64,000 nt of DNA from Streptococcus sp. HMSC072G04 (GTDB taxonomy: Bacteria; Bacillota; Bacilli; Lactobacillales; Streptococcaceae), in assembly GCF_001813295.1 (NCBI RefSeq), contig NZ_KV812016.1:172369-236368 (forward strand), read 5' to 3'. The notes under the pieces are model-generated. The model was not told where the DNA came from, searched no databases, and saw only the letters and a program-made list of their open reading frames with translations. Shown here piece by piece: positions 8,230 to 17,241 of the stretch. The first letter of the stretch is position 1. Each line of letters starts with the position of its first letter. The position numbers were made by a program, and so were the translations under genes.

Positions 8230-9297
8230 ATGAAAAAATATTTTAATCTACGCTCGATCATGATTGCGGTCAGTATTTTATTGTGCTTAGTGGGAACAGG
8301 CGCACTGGGCTACTTGCATGTTACGCAACCAACAGCATCAGCAATTGAAAAAAAAGCAAAGAAAACAAAAGAAGCAAAAGAACAAGATATCGAAAAGTCT
8401 ACCCCTGAGACGAAAAAACCACATGTCAAATCTCCTGAAGCTAAGCAAGCAGTGGTAGATGCAGACATGGAAACGATGAGCGCTTATGGCCTTGTCTATG
8501 ATTATGCTAATAAAGGTTTGGTAGAGGTTGTCCAGGATTTCCTAGCTGAAAGTGGAATTGATCCGTCACAAGTTGCCTTCACGTATCGCAATGCCATTAC
8601 TGGGGAGCAATTTGCCATGAATGATCTTCAACCAATGACGGCAGGTAGTACCTATAAGCTACCGTTGAACATGTTGGTGGTGGATGAAGTCGCAAAGGGC
8701 AAGCTGAATTTAACAGACCGGTTTGACATTACCAACACCTACTATGAATATGTAGGGGAGCATGACAATTATGTTGCTGCCTTTGATGGAGCTATGTCTA
8801 TCCCTGATATGCAGCGCTATTCATTGGTTTACTCTGAAAATACCCCAGCCTATGCTTTGGCAGATCGTTTAGGGGGGATGGAGCAAGCGCGTAAGTTGTT
8901 CAGTCGCTATGGTCAATCTCGTTCACCAGAGGTTAAAACCTTTAGCGAAGATAATAAAACGACAACGGATTATTACATCCATGTCTTGGAATACCTTTGG
9001 AATCATCAAGAAAAATATGCAGATTTACTAGAACTGATCGGGGAGTCTTTCCCAGGTGAGTACTATAAAAAATTCTTGCCAGATTTGGTGATTCAACAAA
9101 AACCAGGGTATGTTGCGGAAGCGCTCAATGTGGATGCGATTGTCCATGAATCGACTCCTTATTTAGTTGCCATCTACACTGCAGGACTTGGAGGTACGAC
9201 TCCAGAAAGTTCTGAAATCAGTGGCGTTGGTCTTTATCAATTGGGGCAATTGGCTTATGTTATCAATGAATGGCATCGTGTCAATATGAATGAATAA
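8230..9297 (+). CDS. Secreted serine hydrolase of the class A beta-lactamase fold
   Basis: The protein has an N-terminal membrane segment (about 9-30), a Lys-rich linker (40-70) and a penicillin-binding/beta-lactamase-like domain from about residue 90. The SxxK motif is S140-TY-K143 in MTAGSTYKLP and the second motif is S202-E-N204. A clear KTG triad is not obvious, as in several streptococcal homologues of unknown substrate. It is likely anchored outside the cell and acts on peptidoglycan or peptides; true beta-lactamase activity is not implied. It appears to be expressed from a leaderless mRNA. Confidence 0.8.
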   Translation: MKKYFNLRSIMIAVSILLCLVGTGALGYLHVTQPTASAIEKKAKKTKEAKEQDIEKSTPETKKPHVKSPEAKQAVVDADMETMSAYGLVYDYANKGLVEVVQDFLAESGIDPSQVAFTYRNAITGEQFAMNDLQPMTAGSTYKLPLNMLVVDEVAKGKLNLTDRFDITNTYYEYVGEHDNYVAAFDGAMSIPDMQRYSLVYSENTPAYALADRLGGMEQARKLFSRYGQSRSPEVKTFSEDNKTTTDYYIHVLEYLWNHQEKYADLLELIGESFPGEYYKKFLPDLVIQQKPGYVAEALNVDAIVHESTPYLVAIYTAGLGGTTPESSEISGVGLYQLGQLAYVINEWHRVNMNE

Positions 9298-9302
9298 TCG
9301 AC

Positions 9303-9335
9303 AAAAGGTCTGAGTTTTGCTCAGACCTTTTCTTC
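9303..9335 (+). terminator. Intrinsic terminator of the serine hydrolase gene
   Basis: AAAAGGTCTGAG and CTCAGACCTTTT form a 12-bp stem with a 5-base loop and a short T-rich tail. Confidence 0.88.
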
Positions 9336-9422
9336 TAACAAAGTATCATGAAAATGACTTGGTGTTTCGAATTACTTTTCTGTTCTAAAGAGACTTCTTT
9401 CCCTTTTCTATAAAAAGTATGT

Positions 9423-9428
9423 TATACT
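9423..9428 (+). promoter_or_regulatory. -10 element upstream of flp
   Basis: TATACT lies 28 bases before the flp start. No good -35 is present, which suits a gene needing an activator or expressed weakly. Confidence 0.45.
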
Positions 9429-9456
9429 ACTAATAGTAATAAGAGGAAGTATAGAC

Positions 9457-10146
9457 ATGATTACAAAGGAAGATTACCAGTTGCTCCGCTCGCATCCAGC
9501 CTTTTCTGCGCTACCAGTGGAGCTATTTGATAAATTAGCTGTTGAAATTCATGCCAGGGATATCCCTAAAGGACAAATTTTATTTTATGCGGGAGATAAG
9601 CGGGAGCGCATTTTTCTTCTGGCAAAAGGCTTTGCTCGTATTGAGCAATTTGATTCGTCGGACCAATTCTCCTATATGGATTATATAAAGAAGGGAGCTT
9701 TGTTCCCTTATGGTGGGATGTTCCAGGATGAGCGATACCACTATACAGCTAGTGCAGTCACGGATTTGCGTTGTTTCGTTATCCCAGTCAATCTCTATGA
9801 ATTATATGCCCAAGAGAGCAAGGAGCAGTTGCTCTTTATTATGAGAAAGCTCTCCTCCATCCTAGAATTTCAAGAGTTGCGCTTGCGCAATGTTGTGACA
9901 GCTAGTGCTAGTGAGCGCGTGATTCAATCCTTAGCCATTCTGTGCATGGACTATGAAGGTCTAGGAAATCAGCTTCCATTTCCAATTAGTATGAAGGAAA
10001 TGGCCAAATTAGCAGCCACAACTAGAGAAACCGTCAATCAAGTTTTAAAGAAACTCATCGATTCTCATAAGATCCAGTATGAGAGAAAACAACTAACTTT
10101 TCTAGATACAGCCTACTTTTTAAAAAGTTTTGAAGAGATCAACTAA
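9457..10146 (+). CDS. flp: Crp/Fnr family regulator Flp of the arginine deiminase cluster
   Basis: A 229-residue Crp/Fnr-type regulator with an N-terminal cyclic-nucleotide-binding-like domain (about 15-130, RIFLLAKGFARIEQF) and a C-terminal winged helix (about 150-225). The recognition helix region reads MKEMAKLAATTRETVNQVLKKL. The N-terminus lacks the cysteine cluster of oxygen-sensing FNR. Its place just upstream of arcA matches flp of S. gordonii, where Flp is reported to take part in control of the arc operon. The name is therefore given by motif and position. A terminator that overlaps its stop codon separates it from arcA. Confidence 0.85.
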   Translation: MITKEDYQLLRSHPAFSALPVELFDKLAVEIHARDIPKGQILFYAGDKRERIFLLAKGFARIEQFDSSDQFSYMDYIKKGALFPYGGMFQDERYHYTASAVTDLRCFVIPVNLYELYAQESKEQLLFIMRKLSSILEFQELRLRNVVTASASERVIQSLAILCMDYEGLGNQLPFPISMKEMAKLAATTRETVNQVLKKLIDSHKIQYERKQLTFLDTAYFLKSFEEIN

Positions 10147-10163
10147 TTCGTTGATCTTTTTTT
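10136..10163 (+). terminator. Intrinsic terminator of flp
   Basis: AGATCAAC (10136-10143) pairs with GTTGATCT (10150-10157), followed by seven T. The stem starts inside the last codons of flp. Confidence 0.85.
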
Positions 10164-10219
10164 ATTTTTTACAAAAAAATATATATTCATAAAAATAATA
10201 TAAAAGACAAAATATGCAA

Positions 10220-10233
10220 AGAAAACGCTTCAT
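10220..10233 (+). promoter_or_regulatory. Upstream cre-like site of arcA
   Basis: A GAAAACGCTTCAT core resembles the CcpA operator but departs from it at the ends (about 10 of 14 positions). It lies about 83 bases upstream of the better site. Confidence 0.4.
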
Positions 10234-10302
10234 ATTAACTAAAAAATAGGAAGGATTCAAAAAAACGCCAAATTCTTTGCATTCAAAAAGCAGAATCCTT
10301 TG

Positions 10303-10316
10303 TGAAAGCGGTACCA
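10303..10316 (+). promoter_or_regulatory. CcpA operator (cre) at the arcA promoter
   Basis: TGAAAGCGGTACCA matches the cre consensus TGWAANCGNTNWCA at 13 of 14 positions and overlaps the -35 region of the arcA promoter. Repression in rich sugar is the expected effect. Confidence 0.75.
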
Positions 10317-10324
10317 ATAAAGAA

Positions 10325-10330
10325 TATAAT
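10325..10330 (+). promoter_or_regulatory. -10 element of the arcA promoter
   Basis: TATAAT lies 52 bases before the arcA start. The -35 region (TTGTGA at 10300-10305, 19 bases away) is poor and covered by the cre site, as expected for a promoter that depends on activators. Confidence 0.65.
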
Positions 10331-10343
10331 AACAATTGTAATA

Positions 10344-10359
10344 AGCTTGTGAACAAGCT
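10344..10359 (+). repeat. 16-bp palindrome in the arcA leader
   Basis: AGCTTGT and ACAAGCT are separated by GA and lie about 14 bases after the -10 element. It could be a DNA operator at the start of transcription or a small hairpin at the 5' end of the mRNA. Confidence 0.6.
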
Positions 10360-10382
10360 CAAAGAAAAAAGGAGGATGACAG

Positions 10383-11612
10383 ATGTCAACTAAACCAATT
10401 CATGTTTTCTCAGAAATTGGAAAACTGAAAAAAGTAATGTTGCACCGTCCAGGTAAAGAGTTGGAAAACTTGATGCCTGACTATCTAGAGCGTCTTCTTT
10501 TTGATGATATTCCATTCTTGGAAGATGCACAAAAAGAACACGACAATTTTGCTCAAGCGCTTCGTAACGAAGGAATCGAAGTACTTTATCTTGAAAAATT
10601 GGCAGCTGAGTCATTGACTACTCCAGAAATTCGCGAACAATTCATCGAAGAATATCTTGATGAAGCAAACATTCGTGGACGCCAAACTAAAAACGCTATT
10701 CGCGAAATCCTTCGTGGTATTGAAGACAACCAAGAATTGGTTGAAAAAACAATGGCTGGTTTCCAAAAAGCTGAGCTTCCAGAAATTCCAGAAGCTGACA
10801 AAGGCTTGACAGACCTTGTTGAATCTGACTACCCATTTGCGATTGATCCAATGCCAAACTTGTACTTCACACGTGACCCATTTGCTACAATTGGGAATGC
10901 AGTATCATTGAACCACATGTATGCTGATACACGTAACCGTGAAACTTTGTATGGTAAATACATCTTCAAATATCACCCAGTATATGGTGGTAATGTAGAA
11001 TTGGTATACAACCGTGAAGAAGACACTCGTATCGAAGGTGGGGACGAATTGGTCCTTTCTAAAGATGTCTTGGCAGTTGGTATCTCACAACGTACAGATG
11101 CTGCATCAATTGAAAAATTGTTGGTAAACATCTTCAAGAAGAACGTTGGCTTCAAGAAAGTATTGGCTTTCGAATTTGCGAACAACCGTAAATTCATGCA
11201 CTTGGATACAGTATTCACAATGGTGGACTACGATAAATTCACCATCCACCCAGAAATCCAAGGCAACCTTCGCGTTTTCTCTGTAACATATGAAAATGAA
11301 GCATTGAAGATTGTTGAAGAAAAAGGTGATTTGGCTGAATTGCTTGCTGAAAACCTTGGTGTTGAAAAAGTTACATTGATCCCTTGTGGTGATGGCAATG
11401 TGGTTGCAGCTGCTCGTGAACAATGGAACGACGGTTCAAATACTCTTACAATCGCACCTGGTGTGGTTGTTGTATACGACCGTAACACAGTCACAAACAA
11501 GAAATTAGAAGAATACGGACTTCGTTTGATTAAGATCCGCGGAAGTGAATTGGTTCGCGGTCGTGGTGGACCTCGTTGTATGTCAATGCCATTCGAGCGT
11601 GAAGAAATCTAA
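10383..11612 (+). CDS. arcA: Arginine deiminase
   Basis: Hydrolyses arginine to citrulline and ammonia, the first step of the ADI pathway. The 409-residue protein carries the family blocks [40 protein letters not shown] and, at the C-terminus, GPRCMSMP with the catalytic nucleophile Cys399. A strong AAGGAGGA ribosome site precedes the ATG. Codon use is highly biased, as in an abundant protein. It is first in arcABCDT, whose promoter region holds cre-like sites and a palindrome. Confidence 0.98.
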   Translation: MSTKPIHVFSEIGKLKKVMLHRPGKELENLMPDYLERLLFDDIPFLEDAQKEHDNFAQALRNEGIEVLYLEKLAAESLTTPEIREQFIEEYLDEANIRGRQTKNAIREILRGIEDNQELVEKTMAGFQKAELPEIPEADKGLTDLVESDYPFAIDPMPNLYFTRDPFATIGNAVSLNHMYADTRNRETLYGKYIFKYHPVYGGNVELVYNREEDTRIEGGDELVLSKDVLAVGISQRTDAASIEKLLVNIFKKNVGFKKVLAFEFANNRKFMHLDTVFTMVDYDKFTIHPEIQGNLRVFSVTYENEALKIVEEKGDLAELLAENLGVEKVTLIPCGDGNVVAAAREQWNDGSNTLTIAPGVVVVYDRNTVTNKKLEEYGLRLIKIRGSELVRGRGGPRCMSMPFEREEI

Positions 11613-11624
11613 TAGAGAAGACCG

Positions 11625-11656
11625 AGAGCTGGTCTTTGGGGATCAGCTCTTTCTTC
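11625..11656 (+). terminator. Weak terminator or processing hairpin between arcA and arcB
   Basis: AGAGCTG (11625-11631) pairs with CAGCTCT (11644-11650) around a 12-base loop, with a broken T run after it. It may partly stop transcription or protect the arcA mRNA end. Confidence 0.5.
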
Positions 11657-11696
11657 TTACTGATCAATACTAGAAAGAAAATAGGAGACAAATAGA

Positions 11697-12713
11697 ATGA
11701 CAAATTCAGTGTTCCAAGGACGTAGCTTCTTGGCAGAAAAAGACTTTACACGTGCAGAGTTAGAATACCTTATCGGACTTTCAGCTCACTTGAAAGACCT
11801 TAAAAAACGCAACATCCAACACCACTATCTTGCTGGTAAAAACATTGCGCTTTTGTTTGAAAAAACTTCAACTCGTACTCGTGCTGCCTTCACAACAGCA
11901 GCTATCGACCTTGGTGCTCACCCAGAATATCTAGGTGCAAACGACATCCAACTTGGTAAAAAAGAATCTACAGAAGATACTGCTAAAGTTCTTGGACGTA
12001 TGTTTGACGGTATTGAATTCCGTGGTTTCAGCCAACGTATGGTTGAAGAATTGGCTGAATTCTCAGGTGTTCCAGTATGGAATGGTTTGACTGACGAATG
12101 GCACCCAACTCAAATGCTTGCAGACTACTTGACAGTTCAAGAAAACTTTGGACGCCTTGAAGGTTTGACACTTGTATACTGTGGTGATGGACGTAACAAC
12201 GTTGCGAACAGCCTTCTTGTAACAGGTGCTATCCTTGGTGTGAACGTACACATCTTCTCACCAAAAGAACTCTTCCCAGAAAAAGAAATCGTTGAATTGG
12301 CAGAAGGATTTGCAAAAGAAAGTGGCGCTCATATCTTGATCACTGAAGATGCTGACGAAGCTGTGAAAGGTGCAGACGTACTTTACACTGACGTTTGGGT
12401 ATCAATGGGTGAAGAAGATAAATTTGCAGAACGTGTTGCCCTTTTGAAACCTTACCAAGTAAACATGGATTTGATTAAGAAAGCTGATAACGAAGACTTG
12501 ATCTTCTTGCACTGCTTGCCAGCCTTCCACGATACAAACACTGTTTACGGTAAAGATGTTGCTGAAAAATTCGGCGTAGAAGAAATGGAAGTTACTGACG
12601 AAGTGTTCCGCAGCAAATATGCTCGTCACTTTGACCAAGCTGAAAACCGTATGCACACCATCAAAGCGGTTATGGCAGCTACTCTTGGTAACTTGTACAT
12701 TCCAAAAGTTTAA
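11697..12713 (+). CDS. arcB: Catabolic ornithine carbamoyltransferase
   Basis: Splits citrulline with phosphate into ornithine and carbamoyl phosphate, step two of the ADI pathway. The carbamoyl-phosphate motif is S58-T-R-T-R62, followed by HPTQMLADY and, near the C-terminus, HCLPAFHD with the active-site Cys. The 338-residue length fits catabolic ArcB. It lies 84 bases after arcA, across a weak hairpin, and keeps the strong codon bias of arcA. Confidence 0.97.
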   Translation: MTNSVFQGRSFLAEKDFTRAELEYLIGLSAHLKDLKKRNIQHHYLAGKNIALLFEKTSTRTRAAFTTAAIDLGAHPEYLGANDIQLGKKESTEDTAKVLGRMFDGIEFRGFSQRMVEELAEFSGVPVWNGLTDEWHPTQMLADYLTVQENFGRLEGLTLVYCGDGRNNVANSLLVTGAILGVNVHIFSPKELFPEKEIVELAEGFAKESGAHILITEDADEAVKGADVLYTDVWVSMGEEDKFAERVALLKPYQVNMDLIKKADNEDLIFLHCLPAFHDTNTVYGKDVAEKFGVEEMEVTDEVFRSKYARHFDQAENRMHTIKAVMAATLGNLYIPKV

Positions 12714-12739
12714 GACTTTATAACCGTATACCAACAGCT

Positions 12740-12780
12740 ATAGGGGCTGGACTGCTAGCTTTAGTCCTGCCCCTATTTTT
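12740..12780 (+). terminator. Terminator-like hairpin between arcB and arcC
   Basis: ATAGGGGC pairs with GCCCCTAT and GGACT with AGTCC in the same arm, followed by five T. It looks like a full intrinsic terminator inside the operon, so arcA-arcB messages may be more abundant than arcC-arcT. Confidence 0.8.
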
Positions 12781-12797
12781 ATAGAAAGGGAAAACTT

Positions 12798-13742
12798 ATG
12801 TCAAGAAAAATCGTCGTTGCTTTGGGAGGAAATGCTATTCTCTCATCTGATCCTTCTGCTCAAGCTCAACAAGAAGCACTTGTAGAAACAGCAAAACACT
12901 TAGTCAAATTAATCAAAAACGGGGATGACTTGATCATCACTCACGGAAATGGTCCTCAAGTAGGGAACCTCTTGCTCCAACACTTGGCAGCAAACTCTGA
13001 AAAAAACCCTGCTTTCCCACTTGATTCATTAGTTGCTATGACCGAAGGAAGTATTGGCTACTGGCTTCAAAATGCTCTTCAAAATGCTCTTCTTGAAGAA
13101 GGAATCGAAAAAGATGTGGCTTCTGTTGTGACACAAGTCGTTGTTGATAAGAACGACCCAGCTTTTGTCAACCTCAGCAAACCAATCGGTCCATTCTACT
13201 CAGAAGAAGAAGCAAAAGCAGAAGCTGAAAAATCAGGAGCAACTTTCAAAGAAGATGCTGGTCGTGGCTGGCGTAAAGTCGTGGCTTCACCAAAACCAGT
13301 GGATATCAAAGAAATCAATACCATCCGTACTTTGTTGAACGACGGTCAAGTCGTTGTGGCAGCCGGTGGTGGTGGTATCCCAGTTGTGAAAGAAGCAGAT
13401 GGTAGCTTAACTGGTGTGGAAGCTGTTATCGATAAAGACTTTGCCTCTCAACGTTTGGCTGAATTAGTAGAAGCAGACCTCTTCATCGTCTTGACTGGTG
13501 TCGATTATGTCTTTGTGAACTACAACAAACCAGACCAAGCAAAATTGGAACATGTTAATGTGGCTCAATTGGAAGAATATATCAAACAAGACCAATTTGC
13601 ACCAGGAAGCATGCTTCCTAAAGTAGAAGCTGCGATTGCCTTCGTCAATGGTCGTCCAGAAGGAAAAGCAGTTATTACGTCACTTGAAAACCTTGGCGCT
13701 TTAATTGAGTCTGAAAGTGGAACAATCATCCAAAAAGACTAA
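12798..13742 (+). CDS. arcC: Carbamate kinase
   Basis: Transfers phosphate from carbamoyl phosphate to ADP, giving the one ATP of the ADI pathway plus ammonia and CO2. The amino-acid-kinase fold is shown by [12 protein letters not shown] at the N-terminus, [10 protein letters not shown] (about 50-59), [11 protein letters not shown] and [13 protein letters not shown]. The 314-residue length is normal. It starts 17 bases after the arcB-arcC hairpin with a GAAAGGG ribosome site. Confidence 0.97.
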   Translation: MSRKIVVALGGNAILSSDPSAQAQQEALVETAKHLVKLIKNGDDLIITHGNGPQVGNLLLQHLAANSEKNPAFPLDSLVAMTEGSIGYWLQNALQNALLEEGIEKDVASVVTQVVVDKNDPAFVNLSKPIGPFYSEEEAKAEAEKSGATFKEDAGRGWRKVVASPKPVDIKEINTIRTLLNDGQVVVAAGGGGIPVVKEADGSLTGVEAVIDKDFASQRLAELVEADLFIVLTGVDYVFVNYNKPDQAKLEHVNVAQLEEYIKQDQFAPGSMLPKVEAAIAFVNGRPEGKAVITSLENLGALIESESGTIIQKD

Positions 13743-13784
13743 TGAAAAATTAGGAAAAAACTAGTATTTTAAAGCTTATTGTGA

Positions 13785-13790
13785 TAGAAT
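13785..13790 (+). promoter_or_regulatory. Possible internal promoter of arcD
   Basis: TAGAAT with an upstream TGA forms an extended -10. A cre-like stretch (13800-13813, about 11 of 14 consensus positions) follows directly, which would suit an internal, sugar-repressed start. Confidence 0.4.
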
Positions 13791-13806
13791 AAGTTTATAG
13801 GTAAGC

Positions 13807-13831
13807 GTTTTACAAGAGACTCTTGTAAAAC
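13807..13831 (+). repeat. 11-bp inverted repeat in the arcC-arcD gap
   Basis: GTTTTACAAGA and TCTTGTAAAAC form a perfect stem around a 3-base loop without a T run after it, so it is not a plain terminator. It may be an mRNA processing or stability element. Confidence 0.7.
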
Positions 13832-13866
13832 ATCACTCACACTTTGTTGCGTTAGGAGGAAGACAA

Positions 13867-15378
13867 ATGAGTGAAAAAACAAAAAAAGGATTTAAGATGC
13901 CTTCATCTTTTTCCGTATTGTTAATTATCATTGCTATTATGGCAGTGTTAACTTGGATTATTCCAGCTGGTCAATACAAGGTTGACGATGCAGGTGCTAT
14001 CATTGCAGGTAGTTATGAATCTGTAAAAGCACATCCTCAAGGAATTTGGGATGTTTTGATGGCCCCAATCAATGCCATGCTTGGTAAAGCACCAACCAGT
14101 GCAGCGATTGACGTAGCCTTCTTTATCTTGATGGTCGGTGGTTTCCTTGGTGTTGTGAATGAAACAGGTACCCTTGATGTAGGGATTGCTTCTATCGTTC
14201 GTAAATACAAAGGCCGCGAAAAAATGTTGATTTTGATCTTGATGCCATTGTTTGCCCTTGGTGGTACAACTTATGGTATGGGTGAAGAAACCATGGCCTT
14301 CTATCCACTTCTTGTACCTGTTATGATGTCCGTTGGTTTTGACAGCTTGACAGGGGTAGCCATTATCCTTTTAGGATCACAAATCGGATGTTTGGCGTCA
14401 ACATTGAACCCATTTGCGACAGTTATCGCATCTGATACTGCAGGTATCTCAAGTGCTTCAGGTCTCTTACTTCGTGTGATCTTCTGGATCGTATTGACAG
14501 GACTTAGCACATACTATGTATACCGTTATGCAGATAAGGTTCAAAAAGACCCAACCAAATCTCTCACCTATGCAACTCGTGAAGAAGATTTGAAACACTT
14601 CAATGTTGATAGTGGCGAAGAAATTCCTTCACAAATGAACAAGAAACAAAAACGTGTCTTGGTCGTCTTCATCTCAACATTCGTTATCATGGTTGCTGGA
14701 TTTATCCCATTCAAAGATTTGGGTATTAAATTCTTTGAAACCTTCAACGAATCTCTCCATAAAATTCCAGTACTTGGTCAATTGATCGGTAACACAGATG
14801 CTCTTGGTACATGGTACTTCCCTCAAACAGCTATGCTCTTTGCCTTCATGGGAATCCTCGTTGGTATCATTTATGGCTTGAAAGAAGATAAAATTATTTC
14901 ATCTTTCATGAATGGTGCAGCTGACCTCTTGAGTGTTGCTCTTATCGTAGCAGTAGCACGTGGTATCCAAGTCATCATGAACGACGGTATGATCACTGCG
15001 ACAATTCTTCACTGGGGTGAAGAAGGACTGAAAGGTCTTTCATCTCAATTGTTCATTGTCTTGACTTACATTTTCTACTTGCCAATGTCATTCTTGATCC
15101 CATCATCATCTGGTCTTGCCAGCGCAACAATGGGTATCATGGCACCTCTTGGTAAATTCGTCAATGTACCAGGTAGCTTGATTGTCACAGCTTACCAATC
15201 TGCATCTGGTGTCTTGAACTTGATAGCACCAACTTCAGGTATCGTAATGGGAGCTCTTGCTCTTGGACGTATTGACTTGAGTGCATGGTGGAAATTCATG
15301 GGTAAATTGGTCGTAGCGATTGTTGTGATCACCATTGCCCTTCTTCTACTAGGAACTGTGGTTCCATTCTTGCAATAG
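13867..15378 (+). CDS. arcD: Arginine/ornithine antiporter ArcD (YfcC family)
   Basis: A 503-residue membrane protein with about 12 segments of the YfcC/C4-dicarboxylate-carrier-like family, the type found as ArcD in oral streptococci, and not of the APC-type ArcD of other bacteria. Characteristic blocks are MLILILMPLFALGGTTYGMGEET and SFLIPSSSGLASATMGIMAPLG. It exchanges outside arginine for inside ornithine, driving the pathway without energy cost. The substrate is inferred from its place between arcC and arcT. Confidence 0.92.
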   Translation: MSEKTKKGFKMPSSFSVLLIIIAIMAVLTWIIPAGQYKVDDAGAIIAGSYESVKAHPQGIWDVLMAPINAMLGKAPTSAAIDVAFFILMVGGFLGVVNETGTLDVGIASIVRKYKGREKMLILILMPLFALGGTTYGMGEETMAFYPLLVPVMMSVGFDSLTGVAIILLGSQIGCLASTLNPFATVIASDTAGISSASGLLLRVIFWIVLTGLSTYYVYRYADKVQKDPTKSLTYATREEDLKHFNVDSGEEIPSQMNKKQKRVLVVFISTFVIMVAGFIPFKDLGIKFFETFNESLHKIPVLGQLIGNTDALGTWYFPQTAMLFAFMGILVGIIYGLKEDKIISSFMNGAADLLSVALIVAVARGIQVIMNDGMITATILHWGEEGLKGLSSQLFIVLTYIFYLPMSFLIPSSSGLASATMGIMAPLGKFVNVPGSLIVTAYQSASGVLNLIAPTSGIVMGALALGRIDLSAWWKFMGKLVVAIVVITIALLLLGTVVPFLQ

Positions 15379-15395
15379 AATAAAGTAGGTGTTTC

Positions 15396-16730
15396 ATGAA
15401 AAATAGAATAAAGAACGATGTAAAAGAGCAGTTTTTAAACTCGCTTCAAACCATCATTTCTTACCCCTCAGTATTAAACGAAGGGGAAAATGGAACACCG
15501 TTTGGACAAGCTATCCAAGATGTCCTAGAAAAAACCTTAGAGCTTGCTCGAGAATTAGGTTTTCAAACATATATAGATCCTGAAGGATACTATGGATATG
15601 CAGAGATCGGTCAGGGGGAAGAACTCCTGGCCGTTCTTTGTCACTTGGATGTTGTTCCAGCCGGTGATTTACAAGATTGGCAAACGCCACCTTTTGAAGC
15701 GACAATTGTCGGTGATTATCTAGTAGGTCGTGGTGTGCAGGATGATAAGGGACCGTCTCTGGCTGCCCTCTATGCAGTCAAGAGTTTGCTGGATGATGGC
15801 ATCCAGTTTACCAAACGAATCCGCTTTATCTTTGGGACGGATGAAGAAACCTTGTGGCGCTGTATGAACCGCTACAACCAAATCGAAGAACAAGCAGATC
15901 TTGGATTTGCACCGGATTCCTCTTTCCCATTAATCTATGCTGAAAAAGGCTTATTACAAGTGAAATTGCATGGCCCAGGTTGGGATGATCTTCCCTTACA
16001 GGCTGGTCAGGCCCTCAATGTTGTTCCAGACAAGGCGACCTATGCTGGTCATCGTTTGGAAGAGTTGCTTCCTGTTTTGGATCAAAGTGGGGTTCAGTAT
16101 AGCCAAACAGAAAATTCTGTAACGGTTTTGGGTGTTTCCAAGCACTCTAAAGATGCAGCTGAAGGAGTGAATGCCATTGTCGGTTTAGCGGAAAGTTTAT
16201 CCCTCATTCAACCCCATCCAGCCTTGCTCTTTATCGCAGATGCTGTTGGTGAAGACGCGACAGGAGCAGCTCTCTTCGGTGAAATCAAAGATGAACCAAG
16301 TGGAGATCTTTCCTTCAATCTTGCGACCCTTGTGATCGATCAAGAACAATCGGAAATCGGAATTGATATTCGGATCCCCGTCTTAGCAGACAAGGAGGCC
16401 TTAGTAGCTCGTTTGCAAGAAATTGCAGCTAGTTACCAGTTGGAATATGAAGAGTTTGATTATTTGGCTCCTTTATATGTTCCTTTGGATAGTCCTTTAG
16501 TCAGCTCTTTGATGGCCGTTTATCAGGAAGAAACTGGTGATAGGACGCCAGCTATGTCTTCTGGTGGTGCGACATTTGCGCGGACCATGGAAAATTGTGT
16601 CGCCTTTGGGGCTCTTTTCCCAGGTGCAGAGCAGACTGAGCACCAAGCCAATGAACGTGCAAAAATTGAAGATCTCTATGCTGCGATGGAAATCTATCGA
16701 GAAGCCATTCAACGCTTAGCTACAACATAA
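15396..16730 (+). CDS. arcT: M20-family dipeptidase-like protein ArcT
   Basis: A 444-residue member of the M20 metallopeptidase family (PepV / Xaa-His dipeptidase type). Visible metal and catalytic blocks are LAVLCHLDVVPAGD, GVQDDKGPSLAALYA, FGTDEETLWRC and, at the C-terminus, SSGGATFARTMENCVAFGALFPG. It is the last gene of arcABCDT in S. gordonii, where it carries this name. A likely task is to free arginine from peptides, which is an inference. It starts 17 bases after arcD and is followed by a strong bidirectional terminator. Confidence 0.9.
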   Translation: MKNRIKNDVKEQFLNSLQTIISYPSVLNEGENGTPFGQAIQDVLEKTLELARELGFQTYIDPEGYYGYAEIGQGEELLAVLCHLDVVPAGDLQDWQTPPFEATIVGDYLVGRGVQDDKGPSLAALYAVKSLLDDGIQFTKRIRFIFGTDEETLWRCMNRYNQIEEQADLGFAPDSSFPLIYAEKGLLQVKLHGPGWDDLPLQAGQALNVVPDKATYAGHRLEELLPVLDQSGVQYSQTENSVTVLGVSKHSKDAAEGVNAIVGLAESLSLIQPHPALLFIADAVGEDATGAALFGEIKDEPSGDLSFNLATLVIDQEQSEIGIDIRIPVLADKEALVARLQEIAASYQLEYEEFDYLAPLYVPLDSPLVSSLMAVYQEETGDRTPAMSSGGATFARTMENCVAFGALFPGAEQTEHQANERAKIEDLYAAMEIYREAIQRLATT

Positions 16731-16761
16731 AAAGTTTGGAAACTTGGTTTCCAAACTTTTT
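16729..16761. terminator. Bidirectional terminator between arcT and arcR
   Basis: A perfect 15-bp stem (AAAAAGTTTGGAAAC with its complement) and a 3-base loop serve both convergent genes; the flanking A and T runs give a U run on either strand. Confidence 0.95.
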
Positions 16762-17230
16762 ATTTACTAAAGAAGAAGGGTGGGGTGAATTCTTTTAATT
16801 TTTCAAAACAATCCAAAGCTCCTTGGTTGTCTTCGCAGATGACCAAACAGACATCGTCTCCACAGATGGTGGCTACAATTTCTTGGAGTTCCAATGCATC
16901 TAAGATAGCTCCAAAGGATTGGGCAAGACCTGGAAGAGTTTTTACAACGACCTGGTTTTGAACGGGCCGCAACATGACTAAGGCATCTTCCATATACATC
17001 CGCAGACGCTTTTCCCAACGGGAAGGAGCGATGGTGTTCATGGCATAGTAGGAACTATCCCCCTCGTTAATTTTTACTAGATTCAAGGATTTGACATCCC
17101 GTGAAAGGGTGGACTGGGTAACGAGAACGCCATTAGCTTCTAAGGCTTCTTGAAGTTCTTGTTGGGTATGAATCCTACGCTCAGAAATGATAGAGCGGAT
17201 CAAGCGGTGGCGGCTTTCAATTTTATTCAT
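16760..17230 (-). CDS. arcR: ArgR/AhrC-type regulator of the arginine deiminase cluster
   Basis: A 156-residue ArgR-family repressor/activator. The N-terminal winged helix (about 1-70) holds [36 protein letters not shown], and the C-terminal domain carries the arginine-binding/oligomerisation region with [22 protein letters not shown]. Its position directly behind arcT, convergent, and downstream of queA matches arcR of S. gordonii, where it is needed for full arc expression. Other argR paralogues usually exist elsewhere in streptococci, so the paralogue assignment rests on context. Confidence 0.9.
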   Translation of the reverse strand: MNKIESRHRLIRSIISERRIHTQQELQEALEANGVLVTQSTLSRDVKSLNLVKINEGDSSYYAMNTIAPSRWEKRLRMYMEDALVMLRPVQNQVVVKTLPGLAQSFGAILDALELQEIVATICGDDVCLVICEDNQGALDCFEKLKEFTPPFFFSK

Positions 17231-17241
17231 GAGAGACTCCT

